Shown here in pieces: positions 16,400 through 25,154 of a DNA stretch of 64,000 nucleotides. Below the pieces are notes generated by a model. It did no database searches and was not told the DNA's origin. It worked only from the letters and a program-made list of their open reading frames with translations. This stretch comes from an uncultured Blautia sp. (GTDB lineage: Bacteria > Bacillota > Clostridia > Lachnospirales > Lachnospiraceae). The stretch covers positions 1-64,000 of the forward strand of contig CAKRMK010000001.1 in NCBI GenBank assembly GCA_934364795.1. The letters are read 5' to 3'. Each line of letters begins with the position of its first letter. Position 1 is the stretch's first letter. The position numbers were made by a program, and so were the translations under genes.

Positions 16400-18643
16400 A
16401 TGAGCACTGAAGTCAATGCAAACGTCATTAAGCGCAATGGCGTGGAAGTTATTTTTGATAAGGCGAAGATCATCAACGCCGTTAAGAAAGCCAACGAGGA
16501 GGTTCCCAAGCTCCATCAGCTGAGCCAGTATCAGATCACGGCACTTGCAGATATGATCGCCAACCGTGCTCTGGAATCCTCTCACGCAGTAAATGTAGAA
16601 GACATTCAGGATATGGTAGAGACAGGCATTATGGAGATGCGCGGATACGAGGTTGCACAGAAGTACGTACGCTACCGTTATAAGAGAGAGCTTACCCGTA
16701 AGTCCAATACCACAGACGATAATATCCTCTCTCTTCTTGACCAGATCAACGAGAATGCCAAGCAGGAGAACTCCAATAAGAACCCTACCATTAACTCCAC
16801 ACAGCGTGACTACATGGCCGGCGAGGTCAGCAAGGATCTGACCATGCGTGTCCTGCTTCCGGAGGAAATCGTACGTGCACATGACGAGGGAATCATTCAT
16901 TTCCATGATTCAGACTATTATGCACAGCGTGAACATAACTGTGACCTTATTAATCTTGAGGATATGCTTCAGAATGGCACGGTTATCAGCCAGACACTGA
17001 TCGAGAAGCCACACAGTTTTTTTACCGCATGTAATGTTACCACACAGATCGTTGCACAGGTAGCCAGTAACCAGTATGGCGGTCAGTCCTTCTCTTTGGC
17101 CCATCTGGCACCGTTTGTAGACATCAGCCGTAAGAAGATCCGCAACAAGGTAATTGACGAGCGTAAAGCCTGTGGCGAGCCTCTTGATGAGGAAATCATC
17201 AACAAAGTATCCGAGCGCAGATTAAAAGATGAGATCCAGAGCGGTATCCAGACCATCCAGTATCAGCTGATCACTCTTATGACCTGTAATGGACAGGCAC
17301 CTTTTGTTACTATTTTCATGTATCTTGACGAGGTTCCTGAGGGACGTACCCGTGATGACCTGGCACTGATCATTGAAGAAGTGATGAAGCAGCGTATGCA
17401 GGGTGTTAAGAATGAGCGTGGCGCATGGATCACTCCGGCTTTCCCGAAGCTGATCTACGTTCTGGACGAGGATAACATCCATGAGGATTCCAAGTACTGG
17501 TACCTTACAGAGCTTGCAGCAAAATGTACCGCCAAGCGTATGGTTCCGGATTACATTTCAGCCAAGATCATGCGCCAGTTAAAAGGTGGAAACGTTTACA
17601 CCTGTATGGGATGCCGTTCATTCCTTACCGTTGAAGAGAAACAGAAGAATCCTGATGGTTCTTACAAGTTCTACGGACGTTTCAATCAGGGTGTTGTTAC
17701 CATTAACCTGGTTGATGTTGCCTGCTCTTCTGAGGGCAATATGGATAAATTCTGGGAGATTCTGGAGGATCGTCTGGAGCTTTGCCACCGTGCACTTCGC
17801 TGCAGACATGAGCGTCTTCTTGGAACTGTTTCCGACGTTGCTCCTATTTTGTGGCAGTACGGCGCACTTGCCCGTCTTAAAAAGGGTGAAACCATTGACA
17901 GGCTTCTTTATGACGGCTACTCCACAATTTCCCTTGGATATGCCGGCATCCACGAAATGTGCATGAGAATGCTTGGCAAGCCTCATACAGATCCGGAAGC
18001 ACGTCCATTTGCACTGAAAGTTATGCAGCGCTTAAATGACAAATGTGCACAGTGGAAAGCAGCTGAAAACATCAGCTATTCCGTATATGGCACACCTATG
18101 GAGTCTACCACTTATAAATTTGCCAAATGTCTTCAGAAACGTTTTGGTATTATCCCAGGCGTTACAGATAAGAATTATATTACAAACAGCTACCACGTTC
18201 ATGTAACAGAGGAGATTGATGCATTCTCCAAACTGAAATTCGAATCTGAATTCCAGAAGCTTTCTCCGGGAGGCGCCATCAGCTACGTGGAAGTTCCCAA
18301 CATGAAGCAGAATATTCCTGCTGTTCTCACTGTTATGAAGTTCATTTATGACAACATCATGTACGCAGAGCTGAATACCAAAAGCGATTACTGTGATATC
18401 TGCGGATATGACGGAGAGATTCAGATCAAAGAGGATGAGAACGGAAAGCTGATCTGGGAATGCCCCAACTGTGGAAACCGTAATCAGGACAAAATGAGTG
18501 TTGCGAGAAGAACCTGTGGTTATATCGGAACACAGTTCTGGAACCAGGGACGTACCCAGGAGATTAAGGACAGAGTTTTACATCTGTCAACTATGGGAAA
18601 TGCATCCATCCTGGACAGCACAGGTAAATCTTCTGCACTTTAA
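16400..18643 (+). CDS. nrdD: Anaerobic ribonucleoside-triphosphate reductase
   Basis: 747 residues. It reduces ribonucleotides to deoxyribonucleotides without oxygen, using a glycyl radical and formate-type chemistry. Residues about 5-95 are an ATP cone (VIKRNGVEVIFDKAKIINAV) for allosteric control. The glycyl radical loop RRTCGYIGTQFWNQGR is near the C-terminus, with the radical Gly at 707. The zinc site is formed by CDIC and CPNC just before it. GGAGG lies nine bases before the ATG. It is followed by its activase nrdG, with a structured 95-base gap. It is the only ribonucleotide reductase in the window, consistent with strict anaerobiosis. Confidence 0.97.
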   Translation: MSTEVNANVIKRNGVEVIFDKAKIINAVKKANEEVPKLHQLSQYQITALADMIANRALESSHAVNVEDIQDMVETGIMEMRGYEVAQKYVRYRYKRELTRKSNTTDDNILSLLDQINENAKQENSNKNPTINSTQRDYMAGEVSKDLTMRVLLPEEIVRAHDEGIIHFHDSDYYAQREHNCDLINLEDMLQNGTVISQTLIEKPHSFFTACNVTTQIVAQVASNQYGGQSFSLAHLAPFVDISRKKIRNKVIDERKACGEPLDEEIINKVSERRLKDEIQSGIQTIQYQLITLMTCNGQAPFVTIFMYLDEVPEGRTRDDLALIIEEVMKQRMQGVKNERGAWITPAFPKLIYVLDEDNIHEDSKYWYLTELAAKCTAKRMVPDYISAKIMRQLKGGNVYTCMGCRSFLTVEEKQKNPDGSYKFYGRFNQGVVTINLVDVACSSEGNMDKFWEILEDRLELCHRALRCRHERLLGTVSDVAPILWQYGALARLKKGETIDRLLYDGYSTISLGYAGIHEMCMRMLGKPHTDPEARPFALKVMQRLNDKCAQWKAAENISYSVYGTPMESTTYKFAKCLQKRFGIIPGVTDKNYITNSYHVHVTEEIDAFSKLKFESEFQKLSPGGAISYVEVPNMKQNIPAVLTVMKFIYDNIMYAELNTKSDYCDICGYDGEIQIKEDENGKLIWECPNCGNRNQDKMSVARRTCGYIGTQFWNQGRTQEIKDRVLHLSTMGNASILDSTGKSSAL

Positions 18644-18659
18644 TTATGAATCACTTTAT

Positions 18660-18719
18660 GAAAGACCAGTTTATAAAAACCAGTACAGCAAAAATTAAGT
18701 ATCGCTGTACTGGTCTTTC
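18660..18719 (+). promoter_or_regulatory. Two mutually exclusive stems between nrdD and nrdG
   Basis: Stem A: GAAAGACCAGT (18660-18670) with ACTGGTCTTTC (18709-18719). Stem B: CCAGTACAGC (18680-18689) with GCTGTACTGG (18704-18713). Both need 18709-18713, so only one can form at a time. Either could limit read-through into nrdG. Confidence 0.6.
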
Positions 18720-18738
18720 ATAAATTTGGAGGTATATT

Positions 18739-19281
18739 ATGAACTATGCTCAGATATTTACCTGCGATATTGCCAATGGTCCCGGGTGCCGTACTTCTTT
18801 ATTCGTTTCAGGCTGTACCCACCGCTGCAAGGAATGTTTCAATGAGATTGCCTGGGATTTCAATTATGGCAGAGAATTTACCCAGAATGTACAGGACACG
18901 TTAATCGAAGAAAGCAGGCCTTCTTATATCAACGGATTTACATTTCTTGGTGGAGAACCGATGGAGGTTTCCAATCAGAAGGCGCTACGTCCATTCATTG
19001 AAAGAATCAAAAAAGAGCTTCCGGATAAGGACATATGGATTTATACCGGATACACTTACGAAGAGCTTATGGATCCGGCTAATAAAAAATGTCACGGGGA
19101 TGACACCGATGCCATTCTTGCAATGACAGATGTGCTTGTAGATGGAGAATTCCAGCTTGAGAAAAAGGACCTGGCTTTGCGCTTCAGGGGATCTTCCAAC
19201 CAGAGAGTCATTGATATTCCGGCAACCAGAAAAGCTGGTGTTATCGTACTTAGCAAATATGGAGAAAAAGAAATTATCTGA
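18739..19281 (+). CDS. nrdG: Anaerobic ribonucleotide reductase activating protein
   Basis: 180 residues. A radical SAM enzyme that makes the glycyl radical on NrdD. The 4Fe-4S motif CTHRCKECF has Cys 26, 30 and 33. The SAM-binding GGEP motif is seen as FLGGEPM near residue 74. GGAGG precedes the ATG. Its place directly after nrdD and its normal length support the call. A terminator-like hairpin follows. Confidence 0.96.
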   Translation: MNYAQIFTCDIANGPGCRTSLFVSGCTHRCKECFNEIAWDFNYGREFTQNVQDTLIEESRPSYINGFTFLGGEPMEVSNQKALRPFIERIKKELPDKDIWIYTGYTYEELMDPANKKCHGDDTDAILAMTDVLVDGEFQLEKKDLALRFRGSSNQRVIDIPATRKAGVIVLSKYGEKEII

Positions 19282-19292
19282 TATCACAGACA

Positions 19293-19326
19293 GCGGAGAG
19301 GGCAATATACCTTCTCCGCCGTTTTG
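19293..19326 (+). terminator. Terminator after nrdG
   Basis: GCGGAGAGG pairs with CCTTCTCCGC (one bulge), followed by CGTTTTG. Confidence 0.6.
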
Positions 19327-19373
19327 CAGTTTCATAAAATTTCATAAAAAATCTGCCGGTTATGCTATTTTCG

Positions 19374-19383
19374 TTAGAGCGTG
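19374..19383 (+). repeat. Short copy of the TTAGAGCGTG intergenic motif
   Basis: TTAGAGCGTG followed by TCTGAA, in the gap between nrdG and the convergent exonuclease gene. Confidence 0.6.
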
Positions 19384-19408
19384 TCTGAATTTCTTCATTT
19401 TCCGTATT

Positions 19409-20458
19409 TTATTTGAGATTTAGCTTCTCCACTTCTGCCAGAATACTGTTCATTTCATATTTTTTTAACTGTTTCGTAAGTGCTTCCAGATTGATATTCA
19501 GTTTCAGATCTTCCAGATTTTCCTTAATCTCAATATCACGTTTCATAACTGCCAGCTGCTGGCTTAAATATACCATTTCTTTATTGGTTTTTAGTGCTTT
19601 TAACGGACTTCTGCCTATTCCAAGGCTCTCCTTCCAGAATGTGTTCAGTTCCTTTTCTTTTTTTGCTACGCCCTCACAATCTTCAATTGCCTCATAAATA
19701 TGATCCAGAGTATGGTACTCTTCCACCAGGGGAGCCGCTGCAGAAGATACACCTTTACAGCCGGGAATTCCATCACCAGGATCTCCGGTAATGGCAAGAA
19801 GCACCGGAATCTGCTGCGGATACACGCCCTCTTCGGAATATACGATTTCCGGTGTGTATTCAAATACATTAGGCGGAAGTGCTTCATAGGCATCTTTTCC
19901 ATATAAGCCATAGGCGTCTTTCAGATTTTCCAGTTTGTCCCGGGTCACCACTCTCCACATGCGGGTGTATTCACTTACCAGCTGAAAATAATCATGGTCC
20001 TTCGTCAGAACATAAGTCTCAAGCTCTGGTCCCTCAAACTTCTCTACCAGAGATGCAGCATAATCATCTGCCTCATAATCAGGGCTCATAAATACCGGGC
20101 ATCCAATCTCTTTCAGAAACTCTTCCATCTGGACAAACTGCTCTTTCAGAGGTTTCGCTGTTTCTTTCCGGTTCGCCTTATAAAAATCTGCGCCCAGCTG
20201 GGTACGGCGGAAGGTATCTCTTGTCATATCAAAGGTAAAGGCAATATACTCCGGTTTTACTTTTTTATAAATTGCCAGCAAGGTACGAAGCATGGTAAAC
20301 ATGGCATTGGTATAAATCCCATCAGAGGTATGGAGTATTTCTGCGTAATGCTTTTCCTTCTCCTCTTCTGTTTTTGCAAACAGGATAGATTTCGGAAGGT
20401 TTCCATAATAGGAAGTGGATAACATAGAGGAACCATCTATGATCAAAAGTTTTGGCAT
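19409..20458 (-). CDS. 5'-3' exonuclease (PolA N-domain / flap nuclease type)
   Basis: The ATG at 20458 with GGAGAA upstream gives 349 residues (MPKLLIIDGSSMLSTSYYGN). Metal-binding acidic motifs of the family are seen: the IDGS start, AFTFDMTRDTFRR, MSPDYEADDYAASL, VLTKDHDYFQL and ITGDPGDGIPGCKGV, the last being the helix-hairpin-helix DNA contact. It lacks polymerase domains, so it acts as a free 5' nuclease or flap endonuclease, probably in primer removal or repair. The C-terminus is longer than in the minimal family and rich in Lys and Leu. It is convergent with nrdG. Confidence 0.88.
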   Translation of the reverse strand: MPKLLIIDGSSMLSTSYYGNLPKSILFAKTEEEKEKHYAEILHTSDGIYTNAMFTMLRTLLAIYKKVKPEYIAFTFDMTRDTFRRTQLGADFYKANRKETAKPLKEQFVQMEEFLKEIGCPVFMSPDYEADDYAASLVEKFEGPELETYVLTKDHDYFQLVSEYTRMWRVVTRDKLENLKDAYGLYGKDAYEALPPNVFEYTPEIVYSEEGVYPQQIPVLLAITGDPGDGIPGCKGVSSAAAPLVEEYHTLDHIYEAIEDCEGVAKKEKELNTFWKESLGIGRSPLKALKTNKEMVYLSQQLAVMKRDIEIKENLEDLKLNINLEALTKQLKKYEMNSILAEVEKLNLK

Positions 20459-20664
20459 ATTAAATTCTCCTTTTATAATTTGAATATCATTTCTTAACAT
20501 TTCTCTCAAAGTATAACATAGTTTTCCCTTTTCCGAAAACTTTTTAAAAAAATTTACAGAATCCGTGTTATTTCTTTGGCCGGATTTCGTATATATAGTA
20601 GAGGGAGCAGGAAATAACAATATTTCATGAATCCCGTTTCTACGTAGTAATGAGGAGGTCCTTA

Positions 20665-21072
20665 ATGAAAAAACTTATTTTAGTACTGTTCGGTATCTTT
20701 TTTGTTCTTTTTACCGGCGGTTCACTGCTGATCTGCATGATTACCGGAATTCCGTCATTAGATCAGACGGCTGCGGCCCTTTATCTGGTGAAAGCCATTG
20801 TATTTTCCTTTGGTCTTCCCCTGATCGCCTTTGGGTTCTTTGCACACAATTTGCATCTTCGTCACAAGCTTGAGAAAAGAGACCAGCTGATCCGGGATTT
20901 CCAGGAAAAAGTTCTGGAACACCAGAAAAATTCCAACTGCAGGGATTCCAGAGAGTCTTACTCCCCGGAATTAAAAAATTCACTTGCCTGTCTGTTCTGT
21001 GCTTTTGCAAAAAAAGGAAAACTTTCTTCAAAAGAGCAAAAAGAATTACTTGATTTTATTGACAAACTTTAA
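20665..21072 (+). CDS. Membrane protein with coiled-coil tail, partner of M56 protease
   Basis: The start is the ATG at 20665 right after GGAGG (135 residues). Two membrane segments (LILVLFGIFFVLFTGGSLLI and YLVKAIVFSFGLPLIAFGFF) are followed by a charged helix likely to coil (RHKLEKRDQLIRDFQEKVLE). A C-terminal part resembles a short-helix domain (GKLSSKEQKELLDFIDKL). The next gene begins 13 bases later. In most M56 operons this position holds a BlaI/MecI/CopY repressor; this protein is not one. I infer that it acts in the same pathway. Confidence 0.75.
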   Translation: MKKLILVLFGIFFVLFTGGSLLICMITGIPSLDQTAAALYLVKAIVFSFGLPLIAFGFFAHNLHLRHKLEKRDQLIRDFQEKVLEHQKNSNCRDSRESYSPELKNSLACLFCAFAKKGKLSSKEQKELLDFIDKL

Positions 21073-21085
21073 GTGAGGGACTTGC

Positions 21086-22339
21086 ATGCTTTTAATCTGT
21101 ATGAGCATGGCAGGAACAGCTTCTTTAATTTTCTGTATTCTGCTGTTGCTTATAAAACGGAAAAACTTTTCATACCGGCTTGGCCGGAAACTTGTGTTAC
21201 TGAGTCTGGCGGGATATCTCATACCTTTCCAGCTGGTGAAATATTATCTGCCACAGGATTTTCTGGAGGATACCAATTCTCTGAACACAATATCATATTT
21301 TGTGAATTTTGATAATAAAGAAGCTCTTTCTTATCACGGAATTTCCATCTGGATGTCTGACTGGGTGCTTATGATCGGTCTTAGCTGGCTGTTTCTCATA
21401 ACTGGTTTCAGCATTTACGAGATCATTAAGTACCATCAGCTCACTAAGAAGTTAAAAAGGGATTCCAGCAAGAGAAGCCGCTTCGTAAATGGAATCGGTG
21501 AAATCCATTACCGTATTTCAGACCAGATTGATTCTCCCTATACCATCGGGTTCATAAAACCATTTATTGTATTCCCGGAAAATATGGAGGATGATCCATT
21601 ATCAGAATTGCTTCTGAAGCATGAATATTGTCACCAGCGCCGTCATGACTCTATCGTAAAATTGCTCTGCTTGTTAGCCATTTGCCTTCATTTTTTTAAT
21701 CCGTTAGCATTGCTGACACTTTTACTTTACACCAAATTTTCCGAATACATTGCAGATGAAGCTGCCACAGGCGGTTGTTCCAAAGAGGAATGCAAAGCCT
21801 ATGCAATCGCTCTCGTCACTCTTTCTGGCAAGACCAGACAGGTTCCTGTAGTCTGGAGAAACAATTTGTTGGGGGATGAAAAATCAATGAAAAGGAGAGT
21901 GGAACTCATTATGAGAAAAAATAAGAAAGCTTCAAAAATTGGTACAGTGGCAGCGGTTATGGCATCTGTGATTTTAAGTGGAACGACGGTGTTGGCGTAT
22001 GCGCCGATGCAGACCACTAACAGCACTTACAGTAGTGTAGAGTTGGAAGGTACTGTTGGTTTCAATGAAGTGGATTCTTCTGATTATTTTTCAGATTATG
22101 ATTTTTACTTTGAGGATGAAAACCATAATATCATTCCTCTTTATGACTATTCCACTGATGATTCAAGAGCACTTCTTTGCTCTCATAACTTCAAAACAGG
22201 TTACGCAAATCAGCATGTTAAGAATAGCTCTGGTGGATGTACTGTAAAAGTATATAATGCAAAAATTTGCACTAAATGTAATCATCTTGTTTTTTATGAC
22301 CTTGTGAGTACAACTACTTATGTAAAGTGCCCACATTAA
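21086..22339 (+). CDS. M56 family metallopeptidase, BlaR1-like
   Basis: 417 residues. Three N-terminal membrane segments precede the zinc protease motif HEYCH (His179, Glu180, His183) in the sequence LLKHEYCHQRRHDS. A fourth segment follows, with the third-ligand region EYIADEAATGG. A fifth segment (VAAVMASVILSGTTVLAYAP) leads to an outside domain of about 110 residues. That domain is not a penicillin-binding sensor. It is acidic and then Cys-rich (LLCSHNF, GGCTVKVYNAKICTKCNH, VKCPH), like a small zinc ribbon or disulfide fold. BlaR1 relatives cut a repressor on sensing a signal; the signal here is unknown. Confidence 0.88.
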   Translation: MLLICMSMAGTASLIFCILLLLIKRKNFSYRLGRKLVLLSLAGYLIPFQLVKYYLPQDFLEDTNSLNTISYFVNFDNKEALSYHGISIWMSDWVLMIGLSWLFLITGFSIYEIIKYHQLTKKLKRDSSKRSRFVNGIGEIHYRISDQIDSPYTIGFIKPFIVFPENMEDDPLSELLLKHEYCHQRRHDSIVKLLCLLAICLHFFNPLALLTLLLYTKFSEYIADEAATGGCSKEECKAYAIALVTLSGKTRQVPVVWRNNLLGDEKSMKRRVELIMRKNKKASKIGTVAAVMASVILSGTTVLAYAPMQTTNSTYSSVELEGTVGFNEVDSSDYFSDYDFYFEDENHNIIPLYDYSTDDSRALLCSHNFKTGYANQHVKNSSGGCTVKVYNAKICTKCNHLVFYDLVSTTTYVKCPH

Positions 22340-22520
22340 GCATTTACAAACTCATTCAAATTAATGAATTAAACATTTTAATATCTATTTTTCCCGTCTT
22401 CCACCCGTGGGTTTTATCCCGTACCAAGACGGCTGAATAAAAAAACAAACTATCACAATTATAGCTCAATGAAATCTACATTTTATCTTCCGTAAGCTCA
22501 GAGGGAACGGAAGTTTTGAA

Positions 22521-22560
22521 AAGGGACGGAAAAAACCACATCTTTTTCCGCCCCTTTTTC
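22521..22560. terminator. Bidirectional terminator between convergent genes
   Basis: AAGGGACGGAAAAA and TTTTTCCGCCCCTT form a long stem with one mismatch, flanked by A and T tracts. A further hairpin CTTCCGT/ACGGAAG lies just to the left. It serves the M56 gene and the LpdD-like gene. Confidence 0.75.
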
Positions 22561-22562
22561 TA

Positions 22563-22943
22563 TTATTCTTTCAGGCGCCAAACAAGTTCCTGTCCCATCT
22601 CTTCTACAGCCTTCTGTATTTCCAAAAGCTGCTCTTTCGAGGCAGAGTCCACATGCACGCCCCCTGTACAAACCACTACAGTCTTAAGGCTGCTGCACAC
22701 CAGTTCTGCCAGATAACGGCATAATACTTCATCTTTATGCCCGGTAATATTCAGCACAGAAGAAGTGGCGCTGCAGTGTCCATCTCCTGTAAGAGAAGGT
22801 CTTGGAACGGATTGGACTGTGCTGCCGATGTGGGGTCTGTCTCCCCCGGAGATACAAATAAGAAGCTCCGCTCCAATCCATGCCCCACTTATTTCTATTT
22901 TTCTTCCTGCTGCTACTCTGTTAACATTTACTGTCCATTTCAA
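22563..22943 (-). CDS. LpdD-like prenylated-flavin chaperone subunit
   Basis: 126 residues. The core GGDRPHIGSTVQSVPRPSLT, then ATSSVLNITGHKDE and VVVCTGGVHVDSASKEQLLE, match the small third protein of gallate-type decarboxylase operons (LpdD, PAC_BAC domain). It is thought to help load prenylated FMN. It overlaps the ubiX stop by four bases (ATGA), so translation is coupled. It is the last gene of the three-gene operon; a terminator follows. Confidence 0.8.
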   Translation of the reverse strand: MKWTVNVNRVAAGRKIEISGAWIGAELLICISGGDRPHIGSTVQSVPRPSLTGDGHCSATSSVLNITGHKDEVLCRYLAELVCSSLKTVVVCTGGVHVDSASKEQLLEIQKAVEEMGQELVWRLKE

Positions 22944-23518
22944 ACCGACTCAATCCCCTTCCACCTGCGATATTCCTCTGCCTCAATTCCAAAAGGCTCC
23001 ACCAGTTTTGCTGCAATATGATACGTCATTTCCTCAATGTTTTCCGGTTTATGATAAAAAGTCATCATAGGTGGAATAATCCGCACACCGGGCATCATAG
23101 ACAGCTCATACATATTCCGCAGATGAATAGAACTTAAAGGCGTTTCCCTGGCAGCAAGCACCAGAGTTCTCTGCTCCTTCAATGTCACATCCGCAGCCCT
23201 GAGAAGCAGGTTATCTGCATAGCCACTGTGAATCCCGGCCAGAGTTTTCATGCTGCAAGGTACAATCAGCATTCCCTCCGTCTTAAAGGAGCCACTTGCC
23301 GGTCCAGCTCCGATTTCTTTTATATCCAGGATATGGTCAGACAGCGCAGTTACCTCTTCTTCAGACCAGCTGGTTTCCTGTTCCAAAGTCATTTTTGCAC
23401 TGTCGCTCATAATCAGCCAGGACTCAAATTCCGGCTGCTTATGGATCAGCTCCAGACATTTTATCAAAACAGGCATGCCACTTGCTCCGGATGCCCCTAT
23501 TATAATTCTCTTTTTCAT
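22940..23518 (-). CDS. UbiX family flavin prenyltransferase
   Basis: 192 residues starting MKKRIIIGASGASGMPVLIK, with the FMN-binding GASGASG motif. Also seen are a Ser/Cys nucleotide-site segment (GMLIVPCSMKTLAGIHSGYA), LVLAARETPLSSIHLRNM and the C-terminal MTFYHKPENIEEM. It joins dimethylallyl phosphate to FMN to make prenylated FMN, the cofactor of UbiD decarboxylases. Four-base overlaps on both sides link it to UbiD upstream and the LpdD-like gene downstream, so it most likely serves this UbiD. Confidence 0.93.
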   Translation of the reverse strand: MKKRIIIGASGASGMPVLIKCLELIHKQPEFESWLIMSDSAKMTLEQETSWSEEEVTALSDHILDIKEIGAGPASGSFKTEGMLIVPCSMKTLAGIHSGYADNLLLRAADVTLKEQRTLVLAARETPLSSIHLRNMYELSMMPGVRIIPPMMTFYHKPENIEEMTYHIAAKLVEPFGIEAEEYRRWKGIESV

Positions 23519-24981
23519 TCCACACCCCAGTGCTTTGGATCCACTTCCTGAAATCTGGCCCTTACGAACCGCTTCTTCTGATCATAAGGAACTGTACAGT
23601 CAAAAAAGGTTTTGCAGGCAATTCCATGGTCACGGATACTGGAAGAATAGCTTGGATCATTGGAAGGATCCAGAGGATGGCACCTTACACCTGGAATAGT
23701 AATAATATCTGCATCCCCCTGGAATCTGGTATTCATTGCCCACAGCACATCATTCATATCAAAACAGTCCACATCCTCATCCACAAGAAAAATATGCTTC
23801 AATTCACTAAATACAGAAAACGCCAAAAGTGCCGCCTGTCTTTGACGTCCCTCATCACTGGCTGTCAGCTTTTTAAACTGAAGAACTGCCATATATTTTC
23901 CGCCTCCGGCAGAACAGCAATACACATTCTGCAGCCTTCCCGGCATGGCTTTCTCGATCATTCCATAAATACTAGCCTCTGTAGGGATTCCTGCCATGGA
24001 AACGTGCTCTTCACTTGGACCAATGCAGGTCTGCATGATTGGATTTTCCCTGTGTGTTACTGCTTTTACCTTGATCAGCCAGCACTGATCACTGGCAGGA
24101 CCTGTATAGCCTGGAAATTCCGGCATGGCAAAACCGGTACCACTGTTCTGATCCTCCTTCACCCGCACATGAGGGATCACTTCACCCTCTATTACATATT
24201 CCGCATTTGCAATAGCCATCTCCTTCACAGAAACACATTTACAAAGCTCTACCGGCTCCCCTCGAAGTGCCCCTGCAACAGCCAGTTCATCATATCCCAT
24301 AGGCGTTGTAGGCGGCTCAAAACAGGAACCAATTTCAATAGCCGGATCCACACCAATGCTGATAGAAATAGGAAGAGTCTGGTTTAATTCCTCTGCCCGT
24401 TCTGCCATTGCCCCAATATGACGGGCACCGGGAGTAAAAAAGATAGAAAGCTCATCTTTTCCCTGAATGCAAAGGCGGTGAATGGTCACATCATGCTCTC
24501 CTGTATCCGGATGGCTTGCGTAGCACATTCCAAGAGTTATGTAAGGACCGGCATCGTCTGGTGTGTTGGTAGGCGCAGGTACCAGATCATACAGACTAAA
24601 ATCCGGATCTGTGGCATAATGTACCACCTGCTGACAAGGCGCCGGATTTTTTGTCTCTACAGGCAAAACAGGATTTGCCACACAACGATAGATCATTTTT
24701 CCCAGCTCTTCCGGTGCACATCCAAGAAGAGCTCCCACTCTTTTTCTGCTTGCAAGAAGACCAATAGCAACACTGGCGCCCGGATGTCCTTTTACGTTGT
24801 GAAAAATCATTGCAGGGCCTTCTTTTGTTGGACGCTGCACGGTTCCGCCAGCTCCCACATACCGGTAAACGCCGGCAAGCTCCGCCATAGGATCTACTTC
24901 CACATCTGTTTCGGCCAACTGTCCCGGCATTTCTTTTAATAATTTTAACGCGCTTCTAAGATCACGTACTTTATCAGCCAT
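23515..24981 (-). CDS. UbiD family aromatic acid decarboxylase
   Basis: 488 residues, the length of the gallate/4-hydroxybenzoate decarboxylases (LpdC, BsdC). Landmarks include the N-terminal MIFHNVKGHPGASVAIGLLA, the active-site region EPPTTPMGYDELAVAGALRG, then NAEYVIEGEVIPHVRVKED (acidic residues of the E-R-E type triad) and VRCHPLDPSNDPSYSS near the end. With UbiX and the LpdD-like protein it forms a complete non-oxidative decarboxylase set. Gallate, protocatechuate or 4-hydroxybenzoate are the likely substrates; this is inferred from the family. A LysR gene is transcribed divergently and probably controls it. Confidence 0.92.
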   Translation of the reverse strand: MADKVRDLRSALKLLKEMPGQLAETDVEVDPMAELAGVYRYVGAGGTVQRPTKEGPAMIFHNVKGHPGASVAIGLLASRKRVGALLGCAPEELGKMIYRCVANPVLPVETKNPAPCQQVVHYATDPDFSLYDLVPAPTNTPDDAGPYITLGMCYASHPDTGEHDVTIHRLCIQGKDELSIFFTPGARHIGAMAERAEELNQTLPISISIGVDPAIEIGSCFEPPTTPMGYDELAVAGALRGEPVELCKCVSVKEMAIANAEYVIEGEVIPHVRVKEDQNSGTGFAMPEFPGYTGPASDQCWLIKVKAVTHRENPIMQTCIGPSEEHVSMAGIPTEASIYGMIEKAMPGRLQNVYCCSAGGGKYMAVLQFKKLTASDEGRQRQAALLAFSVFSELKHIFLVDEDVDCFDMNDVLWAMNTRFQGDADIITIPGVRCHPLDPSNDPSYSSSIRDHGIACKTFFDCTVPYDQKKRFVRARFQEVDPKHWGVE

Positions 24982-25066
24982 TTTTTGCCTCCCTATTGTT
25001 TTTAGGGACTTTTAACCCCAACATCATAATATATGAGTATTTTACAAAGCTCCCTATGGCAAATCA

Positions 25067-25102
25067 ATTCCATTTATGATACAATTGTTTCCAAAACGGA
25101 AT
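25067..25102. promoter_or_regulatory. Candidate LysR operator between ubiD and its regulator
   Basis: ATTCCATTT (25067-25075) and AAACGGAAT (25094-25102) form an inverted repeat with one mismatch and an 18-base spacer. ACAATTGT sits in the middle. The position in the divergent gap fits a LysR binding site. Confidence 0.45.
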
Positions 25103-25154
25103 GAATTGACTGCTGGAAAGAATAAAGAACCAGCAGCCCAAATGGAGAACAGAT

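Noticed and set aside
23530..24387. Long open frame (285 codons) on the plus strand opposite the decarboxylase gene
   Set aside because: It lies wholly antisense to a clear UbiD gene, is rich in Cys, His and Ile as shadow frames are, and has no ribosome site.
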